This document shows, one piece after another, positions 30,966 through 38,142 of a DNA stretch of 38,142 nucleotides. Numbering within the stretch: the first letter of the stretch is position 1; each line of letters starts with the position of its first letter. The stretch spans positions 1 through 38,142 of the forward strand of contig NZ_AJTN02000184.1 of the NCBI RefSeq assembly GCF_000305495.1, read 5' to 3'. The DNA is from Peribacillus psychrosaccharolyticus ATCC 23296 (GTDB taxonomy: Bacteria > Bacillota > Bacilli > Bacillales > DSM-1321). A model generated the notes under the pieces. The model was given only the letters and a program-made list of their open reading frames with translations, searched no databases and was not told the DNA's origin. The translations under genes and the position numbers were made by a program.

Positions 30966-31398
30966 TAGTAGACCTCCTAGTATTGATAATTACTTTTTAT
31001 CTAAACAATTGTATAGTAGGGCTTGTTACCTGATTTTGTCAAAATAATAATACTAATAGTCACTTTTAGGGAGGAAATAAAAAATAAATCAAACTCTACA
31101 TACAACAAATTCTTATACTAATCATACATTCAAATTAAAAAATTTTTTTCGTCCAGCAAAATTTGCTATTATGCGTAATCGATGGTGTTACAGTCGTTCC
31201 AAAATCCGTCACTTGGCACCACAAGTGTACTCTGTAATTACTAGTTTTTAGAGTCAAAGTGAGCTTGTTGAACTAAAAATATGGACATTTTTCTATTTCA
31301 TTTTTATATTTTTTAAAACCATTTGGCAGTCCCCACATTTGAACTTTCGTGTGCAAAATAGTAGATGCAAATTCATTTCGGATAGAAGGGAAGGGGCT
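30966..31398. other. Long gap without an identifiable gene
   Basis: The stretch is AT-rich. It holds a good ribosome binding site (AGGGAGGA near 31070) with no start codon after it, which suggests a lost gene. A minus-strand open stretch around 31135-31245 contains VTDFGTTVTP, reminiscent of the end of an HxlR regulator, but without a start. I see no clear regulatory site. Confidence 0.35.
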
Positions 31399-31770
31399 AT
31401 GAGGAATAGAAGTTCGGTCGTACTAAAAGAAAATATAAAGGTTTTATTAATTCAAAGAATTAGGGATGATTTAATTTATTATGTTTATCCTGGCGGTGGA
31501 ATAGAAATGGGAGAAATACTGAAGCTGCAGCTAAAAAGAGAAGCATTTGAGGAATTAGGGGTAGAAATAAATGTTAACGAATGCATGTTAGAAGTTGCAT
31601 TCAACGGAACACAATACTTTTTTCGGTCAGAAATTATCGCAGGAATAGTAGGAACTGGAGAAGGTGAAGAGTATATAGATGAGACGAGGGATAGGGGAAT
31701 GTACTTACCGATGTGGGTAAATATAGATTAATTATGTTCTCTTGATGTTAGACCGAATGAAGTGGCTTAA
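31399..31770 (+). pseudogene. Nudix hydrolase, premature TAA near the C-terminus
   Basis: ATG 31399 follows AAGGGG. The product MRNRSSVVLKENIKVLLIQR begins as this Nudix subgroup does. The Nudix box PGGGIEMGEILKLQLKREAF then EELGV keeps REAFEELG. The frame stops at TAA 31729-31731 after MYLPMWVNID. The same frame continues LCSLDVRPNEVA to a second TAA. Relatives I recall have Gln-Leu-Ser-Ser-Leu-Asp-Val-Arg-Pro at that place, so a CAA-to-TAA change is likely, and the last segment is also disturbed. The catalytic region is intact, so a truncated enzyme might work. Confidence 0.65.
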
Positions 31771-31824
31771 AGATAGACCGTTTCTAAATAGAGAAAGCCA
31801 GTGGAGAGTTTCTCGACCGGCTGG

Positions 31825-32895
31825 TTATTTGGGACTTGTGGCTTTTCTAACAATAGGCGCGACTTCTGCTGCTAGTAATTCAATACCTTCCGCTACTTTT
31901 TTAAAGGGTAATCCACCTATATCTAGTTGGGCAATGAATCGTTGGTGGCCGAAAAGTTCATGCTGGCAGATAATTTTTTCGGCTACTTGTTGGGGACTGC
32001 CTACGAATAGAGCGGTGTCTGGTGCGGTTAATTGGTCAAAATCTCTTCTTGAAAGATTATATTGGATCCCATGCTGACCATTTACGTATGACCAATAATT
32101 AAAATAATAGGGAAAGAACTCATCTCGCGCTTGTTCCGTTGTTTTTGCGATGTAGGCGTGTCCAGTTACTGCTACGTTAAGATCTTCCGGTGCATGTTCA
32201 GCTTTAGCGGCTGATTCCCGGTATCGATCAACTAGTGGTTTAAAGCGAGATGCCTCACCTCCAAGTATGGCTATAGCCATTCCAATACCTAATCTGCCTG
32301 CACGTGCTGCACTTTCTTCGGTGCCGCCAACACCAACCCAGATTGGCAGCTTATTTTGGACAGGACGGGGGGAAATCTCCGCATTGGATAACGGAGATCG
32401 AAAGCGGCCATTCCAGGAAATGGACTCGGCTTTATTCAGTTTTAAAAATAACTCAATATTTTCCTCGAATAATGCATCATAATTCGCTAAGTCGTATCCG
32501 AAAAGAGGGAATGATTCTACGTATGCTCCACGACCTGCAATGATTTCAGCGCGCCCGTTAGAAAGTAAATCTAGTGTGGAAAAGTCCTCAAATAATCGAA
32601 CAGGATCCACCGTACTTAAAACCGTAGTTGCACTAGTCAGCTTAATGCGTTGTGTGACTTGGGCAATAGCTGCCAAGATAATAACAGGAGAAGAGACGGC
32701 ATAATCGAGTCGGTGATGTTCACCTATTCCAAAGACATCGAGACCCGCATCGTCAGCACATTTTGCAGCCTCGATTATTTCACTAATACGTTGTCTCGTG
32801 CTCACTGTATGGCCTGTGAGGGGATCGGGTCCTATATCTCCAAATGTGTAAATCCCAATTTCAATGCCTGATCGGTCTTTTTTATCGTTCTTCAT
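31825..32895 (-). CDS. LLM class flavin-dependent oxidoreductase
   Basis: A 356-residue luciferase-like monooxygenase. ATG 32895 has GGAGGG upstream. The TIM-barrel landmarks are DVFGIGEHHRLDYAVSSPVI, RIKLTSATTVLSTVDPVRLF, LLSNGRAEIIAGRGAYVESF, PIWVGVGGTEESAARAGRLG and a C-terminal GLPFKKVAEGIELLA. The EHH motif and the GG-turn bind FMN. Such enzymes oxidise small organic molecules with reduced flavin from a partner reductase; an FMN reductase is encoded nearby at 34095. It is divergent from the aldo/keto reductase at 33141. Confidence 0.88.
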   Translation of the reverse strand: MKNDKKDRSGIEIGIYTFGDIGPDPLTGHTVSTRQRISEIIEAAKCADDAGLDVFGIGEHHRLDYAVSSPVIILAAIAQVTQRIKLTSATTVLSTVDPVRLFEDFSTLDLLSNGRAEIIAGRGAYVESFPLFGYDLANYDALFEENIELFLKLNKAESISWNGRFRSPLSNAEISPRPVQNKLPIWVGVGGTEESAARAGRLGIGMAIAILGGEASRFKPLVDRYRESAAKAEHAPEDLNVAVTGHAYIAKTTEQARDEFFPYYFNYWSYVNGQHGIQYNLSRRDFDQLTAPDTALFVGSPQQVAEKIICQHELFGHQRFIAQLDIGGLPFKKVAEGIELLAAEVAPIVRKATSPK

Positions 32896-33031
32896 ATTCC
32901 CTCCATTTTCGGTGTTTAATAGCTTACATGTAAAAGTATATGATTACTGCAAGCGTCTAATGTAGAGAATAAACCATATTCCAACTGGTCTTCGTGAAAT
33001 TTTAAAAACCCAAGAAAGCTTATCATTTTAG

Positions 33032-33100
33032 TACCATTCTATTTAATGGTAGTATACATATATCCATTAAAAGTTAAAAATGTTCCATCTATTTAAATGG
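33032..33100. promoter_or_regulatory. Paired dyads upstream of the AKR operon
   Basis: TACCATT (33032-33038) and AATGGTA (33045-33051) form a perfect 7-base dyad around CTATTT. A second site, CCATCTATTTAAATGG (33085-33100), shares the core CTATTTAA and ATGG. They are about 50 bases apart and flank the expected promoter region of the gene at 33141. They are likely operators of an unidentified regulator. Confidence 0.5.
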
Positions 33101-33140
33101 TGGACGTAAAGAACACAAAAATAGAAAAGAGGGTAATCAG

Positions 33141-34073
33141 ATGTCTAAACAAACTCAAATTGGTCAAACAGGTCTTTTTGTCAATCCAATTGGACTAGGA
33201 ACGAATGCTGTTGGCGGGCATAATCTTTATCCAAACTTAGATGAAGAAGCAGGAAAAGAATTGGTAAGAACGGCCATTAACGAAGGAGTTAATTTTCTAG
33301 ACACTGCCTTCATTTATGGTCCAGGACGTTCAGAAGAATTAGTCGGTGAAGTGATTAAAGAATCAGGGAAGCGCAGTGAAATTATTCTTGCGACAAAGGG
33401 AGCTCATAAATTTGTCGGAGAAGATGTGGTCTTTGACAATTCCCCATCCTATCTAAAAAAGTCTGTTGAAGAAAGCTTACAGCGTCTGCAAACGGATTAC
33501 ATTGATTTATTCTATATCCATTTCCCTGATAATGATACGCCGAAGGATGAAGCAGTGGGTGCCTTACAGCAATTGAAAGAAGAAGGAAAGATTCGTGCAA
33601 TCGGTGTTTCTAACTTTTCCATTGAGCAGTTAAAAGAAGCGAATAAAGACGGGTATGTGGATGTATATCAAGGTGAGTACAACTTATTGCAGCGTTCGGC
33701 TGAAAAAGAAATACTTCCCTATTCAGTAGAGAACAATATTTCATTTGTTCCATACTTCCCGCTCGCTGCTGGGTTATTAGCAGGTAAGTACGATAAAGAC
33801 ACGGTATTCAATGACCTTCGTGCTAACATGCCGCACCTCCAAGGGGAAGCTTTCGCGCAAAATTTAGAAAAAGTGGAACAAATCCGTCGTATTGCTGAAG
33901 CAAAACAAGTTGATGTTGCTCATATTGTTTTGGCTTGGTATCTAACTCGTGAAGCCATTGACGTGGTGATTCCCGGTGCGAAAAGAGCTGCACAAGTAAT
34001 CAATAATTTAAAAACACTGGATGTTCATTTAACGAATGAAGACATTCAATTGATTGGTCAAATCTTTAACTAA
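33141..34073 (+). CDS. Aldo/keto reductase, IolS/YccK-like
   Basis: A 310-residue NADPH-dependent aldo/keto reductase. ATG 33141 has GAGGG upstream. The catalytic tetrad is visible: D54 and Y59 (FLDTAFIYG), K86 (LATKGAH) and H127 (FYIHFPD). [20 protein letters not shown] and [20 protein letters not shown] match IolS and YccK of B. subtilis. [10 protein letters not shown] binds the cofactor. It reduces aldehydes or ketones, exact substrate unknown. The FMN reductase gene starts 21 bases after its stop, so they form an operon controlled by the paired dyads. Confidence 0.88.
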   Translation: MSKQTQIGQTGLFVNPIGLGTNAVGGHNLYPNLDEEAGKELVRTAINEGVNFLDTAFIYGPGRSEELVGEVIKESGKRSEIILATKGAHKFVGEDVVFDNSPSYLKKSVEESLQRLQTDYIDLFYIHFPDNDTPKDEAVGALQQLKEEGKIRAIGVSNFSIEQLKEANKDGYVDVYQGEYNLLQRSAEKEILPYSVENNISFVPYFPLAAGLLAGKYDKDTVFNDLRANMPHLQGEAFAQNLEKVEQIRRIAEAKQVDVAHIVLAWYLTREAIDVVIPGAKRAAQVINNLKTLDVHLTNEDIQLIGQIFN

Positions 34074-34094
34074 AAAAACATAGGAGGTACTGAC

Positions 34095-34637
34095 ATGAAA
34101 ATCGTTGCCATCGTAGGAAGCATTCGTAAGGACTCATATAATCTAAAGCTTGCAAAGTATATTCAAAAACGGTATCAAGATCGGTTTGAGCTTGAAATCT
34201 TAAATCTTCGTGAGTTGCCCTTTTATGATCAGGACATTGAGATGAATCCTCCTGAAGTCGTCAAGAATTTTAAACAAAAAGTGGCAAGCTCAGATGCTGT
34301 TTTATGGGTTACACCTGAATACAATGGGACCATTCCAGGTGTATTAGGAAATGCCATTGACTGGTTGTCACGTGTGGATAAGGTTATGATCGGGAAACCG
34401 TCATGGATTGTCGGGGCGTCTATGGGCAATTTAGGAACCGTTAAAGCACAATTGCATTTACGTGATATTTTATTCGCTGCCGGCATTTCATCACCACTTC
34501 TTCCAGGTAATGAAGTATACGTCGGAGCCGTTCATGAAAAACTGGATGAAACAGGCGAGCTTACACATGAACCAACTGTTCAGTTTTTAGACACAGTGGT
34601 TGATCACTTTATTGACTGGATTACTCGTATCAGTTGA
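34095..34637 (+). CDS. NADPH-dependent FMN reductase
   Basis: A 180-residue flavodoxin-like reductase. ATG 34095 has TAGGAGGT upstream. The phosphate-binding GSIRKDSYNLKLA and the flavin-binding TPEYNGTIPGVLGNAIDW (residues 73-90) are diagnostic. It can supply reduced flavin to monooxygenases such as the LLM enzyme encoded on the other strand or reduce quinones itself. It is the second gene of the AKR operon and is followed by a strong terminator. Confidence 0.9.
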   Translation: MKIVAIVGSIRKDSYNLKLAKYIQKRYQDRFELEILNLRELPFYDQDIEMNPPEVVKNFKQKVASSDAVLWVTPEYNGTIPGVLGNAIDWLSRVDKVMIGKPSWIVGASMGNLGTVKAQLHLRDILFAAGISSPLLPGNEVYVGAVHEKLDETGELTHEPTVQFLDTVVDHFIDWITRIS

Positions 34638-34677
34638 TAAAACGAAAAGTCATGGCTATATAGGTAACGAATCAAAG

Positions 34678-34714
34678 GATAGTTAGTCCATTATAAGGGC
34701 TGACTATCTTTTTT
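34678..34714 (+). terminator. Terminator of the AKR-FMN reductase operon
   Basis: GATAGTTAGTCC (34678-34689) pairs with GGGCTGACTATC (34697-34708) through two G-T pairs, followed by six T. Confidence 0.85.
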
Positions 34715-34770
34715 ATATTTTTAAATATATGCGATTATACAAAATAAACCAAAAAGGAGGAGTTAGTTAA

Positions 34771-35637
34771 ATGAGTGAATTACAAATCATACATTTAGAT
34801 AAAGTTTCCTTTCAATTAAAAGAAAAACAAAATTTCGAATGGCTGCTAAATATGGGTGAAGTATTCGCCGTATTTGATGAACAGGACTCAGGAAATATAT
34901 GTTTTGGAATTGAAACAGATGGGATAAAAAAGTTTGTAAAGTATGCGGGAGCGAAGACTAAAGAATATACAGGACATCCAAAAGAGGCAATCGTGAGGTT
35001 AAAGAAGTCGATTCCCATTTATAAAGAGTTGGAGCATAAACACTTGATTCGATTACTAGAGTATTTTGAGGTTGAGAGAGGGTATGTGTTGGTTTTTGAG
35101 TGGTTTGAAGGGGAATGTCTTCACTCTCATTGGTCATTTCCTCCGCCACATAAATATACTCATCCTGCGTCTCCTTTTTATCGGTTCAAGCAATTATCTA
35201 TTGAACAACGGTTAAAATCATTTAAGAGTATCCTAGAATTCCATCTAAATGTGGAACAGAAACATTATGTAGCCGTTGATTTTTATGACGGTAGTATTTT
35301 ATATGATTTTACCAATCATCTAACAAAGATTTGTGATATAGATTTGTATAAGAAAAAACCATTTATCAACACAATGGGACGACTATGGGGATCAACAAGA
35401 TTTATGTCACCAGAAGAATTCGAATTGGGGGCTGCCATTGATCAACGAAGCAATGTATTTACGTTGGGAGCCATCGCATTCGGGCTGTTAGGGGGAGAAC
35501 TTGATCGATCTCTATCAAAGTGGGAGGCAGGACAGGACCGATACCAAGCAGCAATGAAGGCAGTTAAAGCAGATCGATGCGAAAGATATGCAACTATAGA
35601 AGAATTCCATATGGCCTGGGAATCGCTAGGTAAATAA
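34771..35637 (+). CDS. Protein kinase-like protein with degenerate catalytic motifs
   Basis: A 288-residue soluble protein with a Hanks-type kinase fold. ATG 34771 has GGAGGAG upstream. The ATP-Lys candidate is K57 in KFVKYAG. The hinge region is GYVLVFEWFEGECL. The catalytic loop is reduced to YVAVDFYDGSILYD: Asp170 remains, but the Lys and Asn positions are Tyr172 and Ser175. The DFG motif reads CDID (188-191). The APE region is RFMSPEEFELGAAIDQRSNV then FTLGAIAFGLL. It may be a pseudokinase or an atypical kinase. No membrane segment or sensor domain is present. It stands alone. Confidence 0.78.
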   Translation: MSELQIIHLDKVSFQLKEKQNFEWLLNMGEVFAVFDEQDSGNICFGIETDGIKKFVKYAGAKTKEYTGHPKEAIVRLKKSIPIYKELEHKHLIRLLEYFEVERGYVLVFEWFEGECLHSHWSFPPPHKYTHPASPFYRFKQLSIEQRLKSFKSILEFHLNVEQKHYVAVDFYDGSILYDFTNHLTKICDIDLYKKKPFINTMGRLWGSTRFMSPEEFELGAAIDQRSNVFTLGAIAFGLLGGELDRSLSKWEAGQDRYQAAMKAVKADRCERYATIEEFHMAWESLGK

Positions 35638-35671
35638 AAATATGCACATGGTTCGTTTTATTACCAATTGA

Positions 35672-35702
35672 TAATTATTTATTGTCAATCGATAAATAAT
35701 TA
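35672..35702. promoter_or_regulatory. 11-bp inverted repeat upstream of the DUF2975 gene
   Basis: TAATTATTTAT (35672-35682) pairs exactly with ATAAATAATTA (35692-35702). It lies 38 bases before TTG 35740, near the expected promoter. It may be an operator for the HTH protein whose broken gene lies downstream. Confidence 0.45.
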
Positions 35703-35739
35703 CTTATAATTATGGTAGTAAATGGTAGGAGGGGTTGTT

Positions 35740-36216
35740 TTGAGAGGTAGAACGACAACATTATTAAAGCTAATTGTTTATCTGATTGGTTTTATTGTAC
35801 TTATGTTATGTGTGTTTTGGCTGCCAAATATGGCGCAGAAAGCGGCATTAATAGATCCATCGTATGCTTATTTGAAATACCCTGTCCTTATAGGAATCTA
35901 TCTGACGGTACTTCCTTTCTTTTTTGCCTTATTTCACTCACTTAAACTTTTGAGCTATATTAATCACAAAAATGCTTTTTCTGAACTAGCTGTCACCTCG
36001 TTAAAGGGAGTAAAACACTGTGCCATTTTAATCTGTTTACTGTATCTTGTAGGGATGGTTTTTCTTGTTACACAAGAGGCTTTACATCCTGGAATCGCAT
36101 TAATAGGCTTAGCTATTTTATTTGCCTCTTTTAGTATTTCACTCTTTGCTGCGGTTCTTCAAGAACTGTTTACACGTGCATTGGAAATAAAGTCTGAAAA
36201 TGATTTAACCGTCTGA
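35740..36216 (+). CDS. DUF2975 domain membrane protein
   Basis: A 158-residue integral membrane protein. TTG 35740 is chosen because AGGAGGGG lies just upstream; ATG 35722 overlaps that site. Four hydrophobic segments are visible: LLKLIVYLIGFIVLMLCVFW, YPVLIGIYLTVLPFFFALFH, CAILICLLYLVGMVFLV, and GIALIGLAILFASFSISLFA. The final segment ending LQELFTRALEIKSENDLT is the family's C-terminal mark. DUF2975 genes are usually followed by a small Cro/CI-type HTH gene (YozG-like); here that partner is broken. Function unknown. Confidence 0.85.
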   Translation: MRGRTTTLLKLIVYLIGFIVLMLCVFWLPNMAQKAALIDPSYAYLKYPVLIGIYLTVLPFFFALFHSLKLLSYINHKNAFSELAVTSLKGVKHCAILICLLYLVGMVFLVTQEALHPGIALIGLAILFASFSISLFAAVLQELFTRALEIKSENDLTV

Positions 36217-36222
36217 GGTTAC

Positions 36223-36425
36223 CCACAATATAAATATTGATGTAGTGCTAGCCTAAAGAAAAACGAATGTAACAGAACTCTCTGAAAAAGAGGAATCACG
36301 ATGGCTAACCTTTCGTTTCAAGAATAAAAGTGGTTCGATTAACAACTTTTGAAGCTATATGTAAGGCATTAGACTGTCAACCTGGTGATCTTCTTGAATA
36401 TCAAAATGAAATAGACTTACTTTGA
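36223..36425 (+). pseudogene. Remnant of a YozG-like HTH regulator gene
   Basis: Fragments in three frames reconstruct the usual partner of DUF2975. Frame 1 from 36230 gives INIDVVLA, TAA (36254-36256), RKTNVTELSEK. A second frame gives GITMANLS, and a third gives VVRLTTFEAICKALDCQPGD then LLEYQNEIDLL to TGA 36423-36425. That order matches the helix-turn-helix of YozG-type regulators. At least one nonsense codon and two frameshifts are present, and the start is absent. The gene is dead. Confidence 0.75.
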
Positions 36426-36441
36426 AGATTAAAAACAAAAT

Positions 36442-36470
36442 AAAAAAGGGTGCTGTGAACACCCTTTTTT
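36442..36470. terminator. Bidirectional terminator
   Basis: AAAAAAGGGTG (36442-36452) pairs with CACCCTTTTTT (36460-36470). It lies between the DUF2975 unit and the convergent isochorismatase-like gene. Confidence 0.9.
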
Positions 36471-36481
36471 AATGAAGAATC

Positions 36482-37039
36482 TCAGCGATGGGTATTGTGA
36501 ACAGGGATAAATAAATCTTCATTCGTATTTCTAACCAATGAAAAATTATCTACATTATAATGGCCGTGAAGGGTTTCGTTATGATGAAGAATAATTTGCT
36601 CCGCAGGTAAGATTTTCGAATTGGAAGTCGAATGTCCATCGCCAACCAACGTTACATCAAAGTGATTGATAGTAGCTGTTCGAACCGCTGTATCGATACA
36701 ATGTTCTGTTTTACAGCCCATAATGACAAGGTGTTCGATGCTGTTTTCAGTTAAATAGGATGTTAAAGGTGTTCCATAAAATGAATTAGTTGCCGCTTTA
36801 TCAAATATAACCGCAATGGAAGGGACATGAATCGCTTGATGTACTTGGAAGCCGATTCCTTCTCCGTTTGAAACATCTAGATCTCTTATAAAAACAATCG
36901 AGACATTCTCTTTCATCGCTTTTTCTATCACTGTATTTATATTATGTATTAGTTTTTCTTTCTCAAAAACTGGAGATTCGACGTTCGATCCTTCGATTAA
37001 ATCCTGTTGAGCATCAATAATTAGTAAGGCCTGTTTCAA
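36482..37039 (-). CDS. Isochorismatase-like cysteine hydrolase
   Basis: A 185-residue cysteine hydrolase. TTG 37039 has AAGGAGG 7 bases upstream. The catalytic triad is visible: D9 (IIDAQQD), K81 (FDKAATNSFYGTPL) and C114 (GCKTEHCIDTAVRTA). It belongs to the family with nicotinamidases, isochorismatases and N-carbamoyl hydrolases. The substrate cannot be assigned. The gene is intact and lies in the same direction as the two membrane-protein genes upstream. Confidence 0.88.
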   Translation of the reverse strand: MKQALLIIDAQQDLIEGSNVESPVFEKEKLIHNINTVIEKAMKENVSIVFIRDLDVSNGEGIGFQVHQAIHVPSIAVIFDKAATNSFYGTPLTSYLTENSIEHLVIMGCKTEHCIDTAVRTATINHFDVTLVGDGHSTSNSKILPAEQIILHHNETLHGHYNVDNFSLVRNTNEDLFIPVHNTHR

Positions 37040-37065
37040 TTCATTTCCTCCTTCAGATTAAGTCC

Positions 37066-37329
37066 CTATGTTGAAATCCATAAAACAATAACGCCATTTA
37101 TGAAGAAAAGAACACCATAAAGCAATGCGAATATGCCTGCGCCAAATCCCCCGTTATCAAAAATGGCTGAGAACTGTAATGTTCCATAGAATACGACTGG
37201 TGATAAAATTAGCATGAGGACACCAAGTTTTGTCTTTCTCTTCTCATTTCCTTTAGAAATGTAATAGATAATGAGATTAGCACCTGCAAAAATCATGAAA
37301 CCAAAAAATATGATTAAAATAACATCCAA
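37066..37329 (-). CDS. Small membrane protein, three helices
   Basis: An 87-residue protein. TTG 37329 is used because GAGGTGG lies about 6 bases upstream; the longer frame from 37359 includes that site. Helices are VILIIFFGFMIFAGANLIIY, LGVLMLILSPVVFYGTLQF and GIFALLYGVLFFINGVIVLW, with a basic loop SKGNEKRKTK between the first two. The family is not recognised. It starts 31 bases after the stop of the gene at 37361 and may be co-transcribed. Confidence 0.6.
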   Translation of the reverse strand: MDVILIIFFGFMIFAGANLIIYYISKGNEKRKTKLGVLMLILSPVVFYGTLQFSAIFDNGGFGAGIFALLYGVLFFINGVIVLWIST

Positions 37330-37360
37330 TCTAACCACCTCTCTTGAATATTTTACCATA

Positions 37361-37807
37361 TTATAAGGGCTGTTTGGACTTTTTAGTACGGAAGATAAGT
37401 CCGATAATCATCAATCCTAAACTTACAACAGAAAAAACAAAGAATTGATTCGTTAAGAGATTCATTATATGAAAAGGTGCTTTATGAACATATACAGCCT
37501 TTACCCATTGCTTTTCTTCTTTTATTGCAATGGCATTGGACGTTGATCTCCCTTTTATTTGATAATAGTTTGTTCCTATTGGGTAAAAGTTTGAAGCATT
37601 TCCGTAATAATCACCAGTCCTATCATTAGGCTTCGTGGTTACTTCCCCTATGATTTTACCAATTTCATTATTTTCGATTATTTCCTCTTGTTTAACTTCA
37701 TAAACTTTTCCTTCCCAAACAACAAAAGTAATAGCCCAAGATAGTGCTTGAACAGTCGAGGAGATCAAACATACAAATAATAGAGAAGAAAAAGCTATTT
37801 TTTTCAT
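37361..37807 (-). CDS. Membrane protein with an external domain between two helices
   Basis: A 148-residue protein. ATG 37807 follows GGAGGG. Residues 4-26 (IAFSSLLFVCLISSTVQALS) are a signal-like helix, and a second helix is near residues 120-140 (FFVFSVVSLGLMIIGLIF). Between them is a polar domain with GKVYEVKQEEIIENNEIGKI and GTNYYQIKGRSTSNAIAIKE. The basic tail RTKKSKQPL is inside. No family is recognised; it looks like a Bacillus surface protein of unknown role. Confidence 0.62.
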   Translation of the reverse strand: MKKIAFSSLLFVCLISSTVQALSWAITFVVWEGKVYEVKQEEIIENNEIGKIIGEVTTKPNDRTGDYYGNASNFYPIGTNYYQIKGRSTSNAIAIKEEKQWVKAVYVHKAPFHIMNLLTNQFFVFSVVSLGLMIIGLIFRTKKSKQPL

Positions 37808-37973
37808 AAGTTCCCTCCAAATTTAGATCGTTTATATATATTATAACGGTAAAACTTGATGATTGAGACTAGGGGTTACTTAATTGGGTCGGGGTGTATT
37901 TTACTCGTATTAAAAGGGTTTATAATAGCATTTATAGAAAAAGTATAAATTAGGTAGTTGAAAGGTGAGGGTG

Positions 37974-38142
37974 ATGGAAAAAAGACTGGAATATTTATAT
38001 AAAGGTGAATCATTTGCCATAGTTATGTTTGTTTTCTTAGTTATGTAGTTAATAAAGTTTATCCTGAGTTACTATTTGTATTCTCTTCTTTCTTTTGGAT
38101 GTCCTTTTTGTTGGAGTTCTTTTATTACAAGGTGCTGCCTAC
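37974..38142 (+). pseudogene. Membrane protein gene, frameshifted and cut by the window edge
   Basis: ATG 37974 has AAAGGTGAGGGTG upstream. The frame reads EKRLEYLYKGESFAIVMFVF then LVM and TAG (38046-38048). In another frame the sequence continues SYVVNKVYPELLFVFSSFFW, which fits a second membrane helix, so a missing base near 38038 is likely. The distal part may need another shift. The right edge cuts the gene off. The family is not recognised. Confidence 0.45.

Noticed and set aside
31135-31245. HxlR-type regulator remnant on the minus strand
   Set aside because: Only VTDFGTTVTP resembles the family end; there is no start, no HTH and too much noise around it.
31742-32077. Plus-strand ORF over the end of the LLM gene
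   Set aside because: It is antisense to a well-supported LLM enzyme, lacks a ribosome binding site, and its start overlaps the tail of the broken Nudix gene.

Overview
This is a low-GC, Gram-positive window, most likely from a member of the Bacillaceae. The evidence is strong AGGAGG-type ribosome binding sites, frequent TTG and GTG starts, lipobox lipoproteins, a YfmQ homologue, an azoreductase behind an MhqR-type operator, BdhA-like and IolS-like enzymes, and a GC-rich structured intergenic repeat of a kind familiar from Bacillus genomes. I see no rRNA, tRNA, CRISPR array, intact transposase or prophage module. The content is accessory: small stand-alone genes, often one or two per transcription unit, dominated by GNAT acetyltransferases (five), VOC/glyoxalase-fold proteins (five), Nudix hydrolases, lipoproteins, small membrane proteins and one-gene regulators.

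Layout. 1-2.3 kb: a partial GNAT gene, then three consecutive broken genes (DUF2268 lipoprotein protease, GNAT, unknown). 2.5-4.6 kb: small membrane protein, lipoprotein, VOC protein, and a Cys-cluster/pentapeptide-repeat protein. 4.7-7.9 kb, minus strand: P-loop kinase-like protein, secreted peptide, metallo-beta-lactamase-fold hydrolase, YfmQ, TetR. 8.2-10 kb: a GC-rich, apparently foreign NAD(P)-binding protein with an internal 51-bp tandem duplication, then a NAPE-PLD-like hydrolase. 10.3-13.2 kb: VOC, DUF2798, and a TetR gene divergent from a quinone-oxidoreductase-like gene. 13.2-13.75 kb: a gene-free stretch with the structured repeat and gene debris. 13.8-21.2 kb: lipoprotein, HTH protein, GNATs, a broken APH-type phosphotransferase, Nudix, a TIMP-like secreted protein and a truncated kptA. 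21.3-28.2 kb: AcuI/YhfP-like reductase, VOC, YqjF, SF0329-like protein, lipoprotein, azoreductase, butanediol dehydrogenase, and a PadR-DUF2812 pair with three palindromic operators. 28.5-31.8 kb: a conserved protein with a (Pro-His)5 repeat, a TatA-like 31-residue microprotein, more broken genes and a HAD phosphatase. 31.8-38.1 kb: LLM flavin oxidoreductase, aldo/keto reductase plus FMN reductase, a degenerate protein kinase-like protein, DUF2975 with its partner HTH gene in ruins, an isochorismatase-like hydrolase and membrane proteins.

Two themes stand out. First, gene decay: I find twelve broken or fragmentary genes. Five carry clear in-frame nonsense codons, at least four carry one-base indels in A or T runs, kptA has lost its 5' third, and yozG-like HTH and DUF6176-like genes are reduced to remnants. 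The homopolymer cases could be assembly errors. The nonsense and truncation cases are hard to explain that way, so I favour real decay of an accessory region. Second, redox and electrophile handling: at least seven flavin- or NAD(P)H-dependent enzymes sit beside TetR, PadR and MhqR-type control sites, which suggests quinone and carbonyl detoxification.

I found no convincing new defence or mobile system. The most original leads are the TatA-like microprotein, the Cys-cluster/pentapeptide fusion, the tandem duplication in the GC-rich oxidoreductase, and the paired operators upstream of the AKR/FMN-reductase operon.
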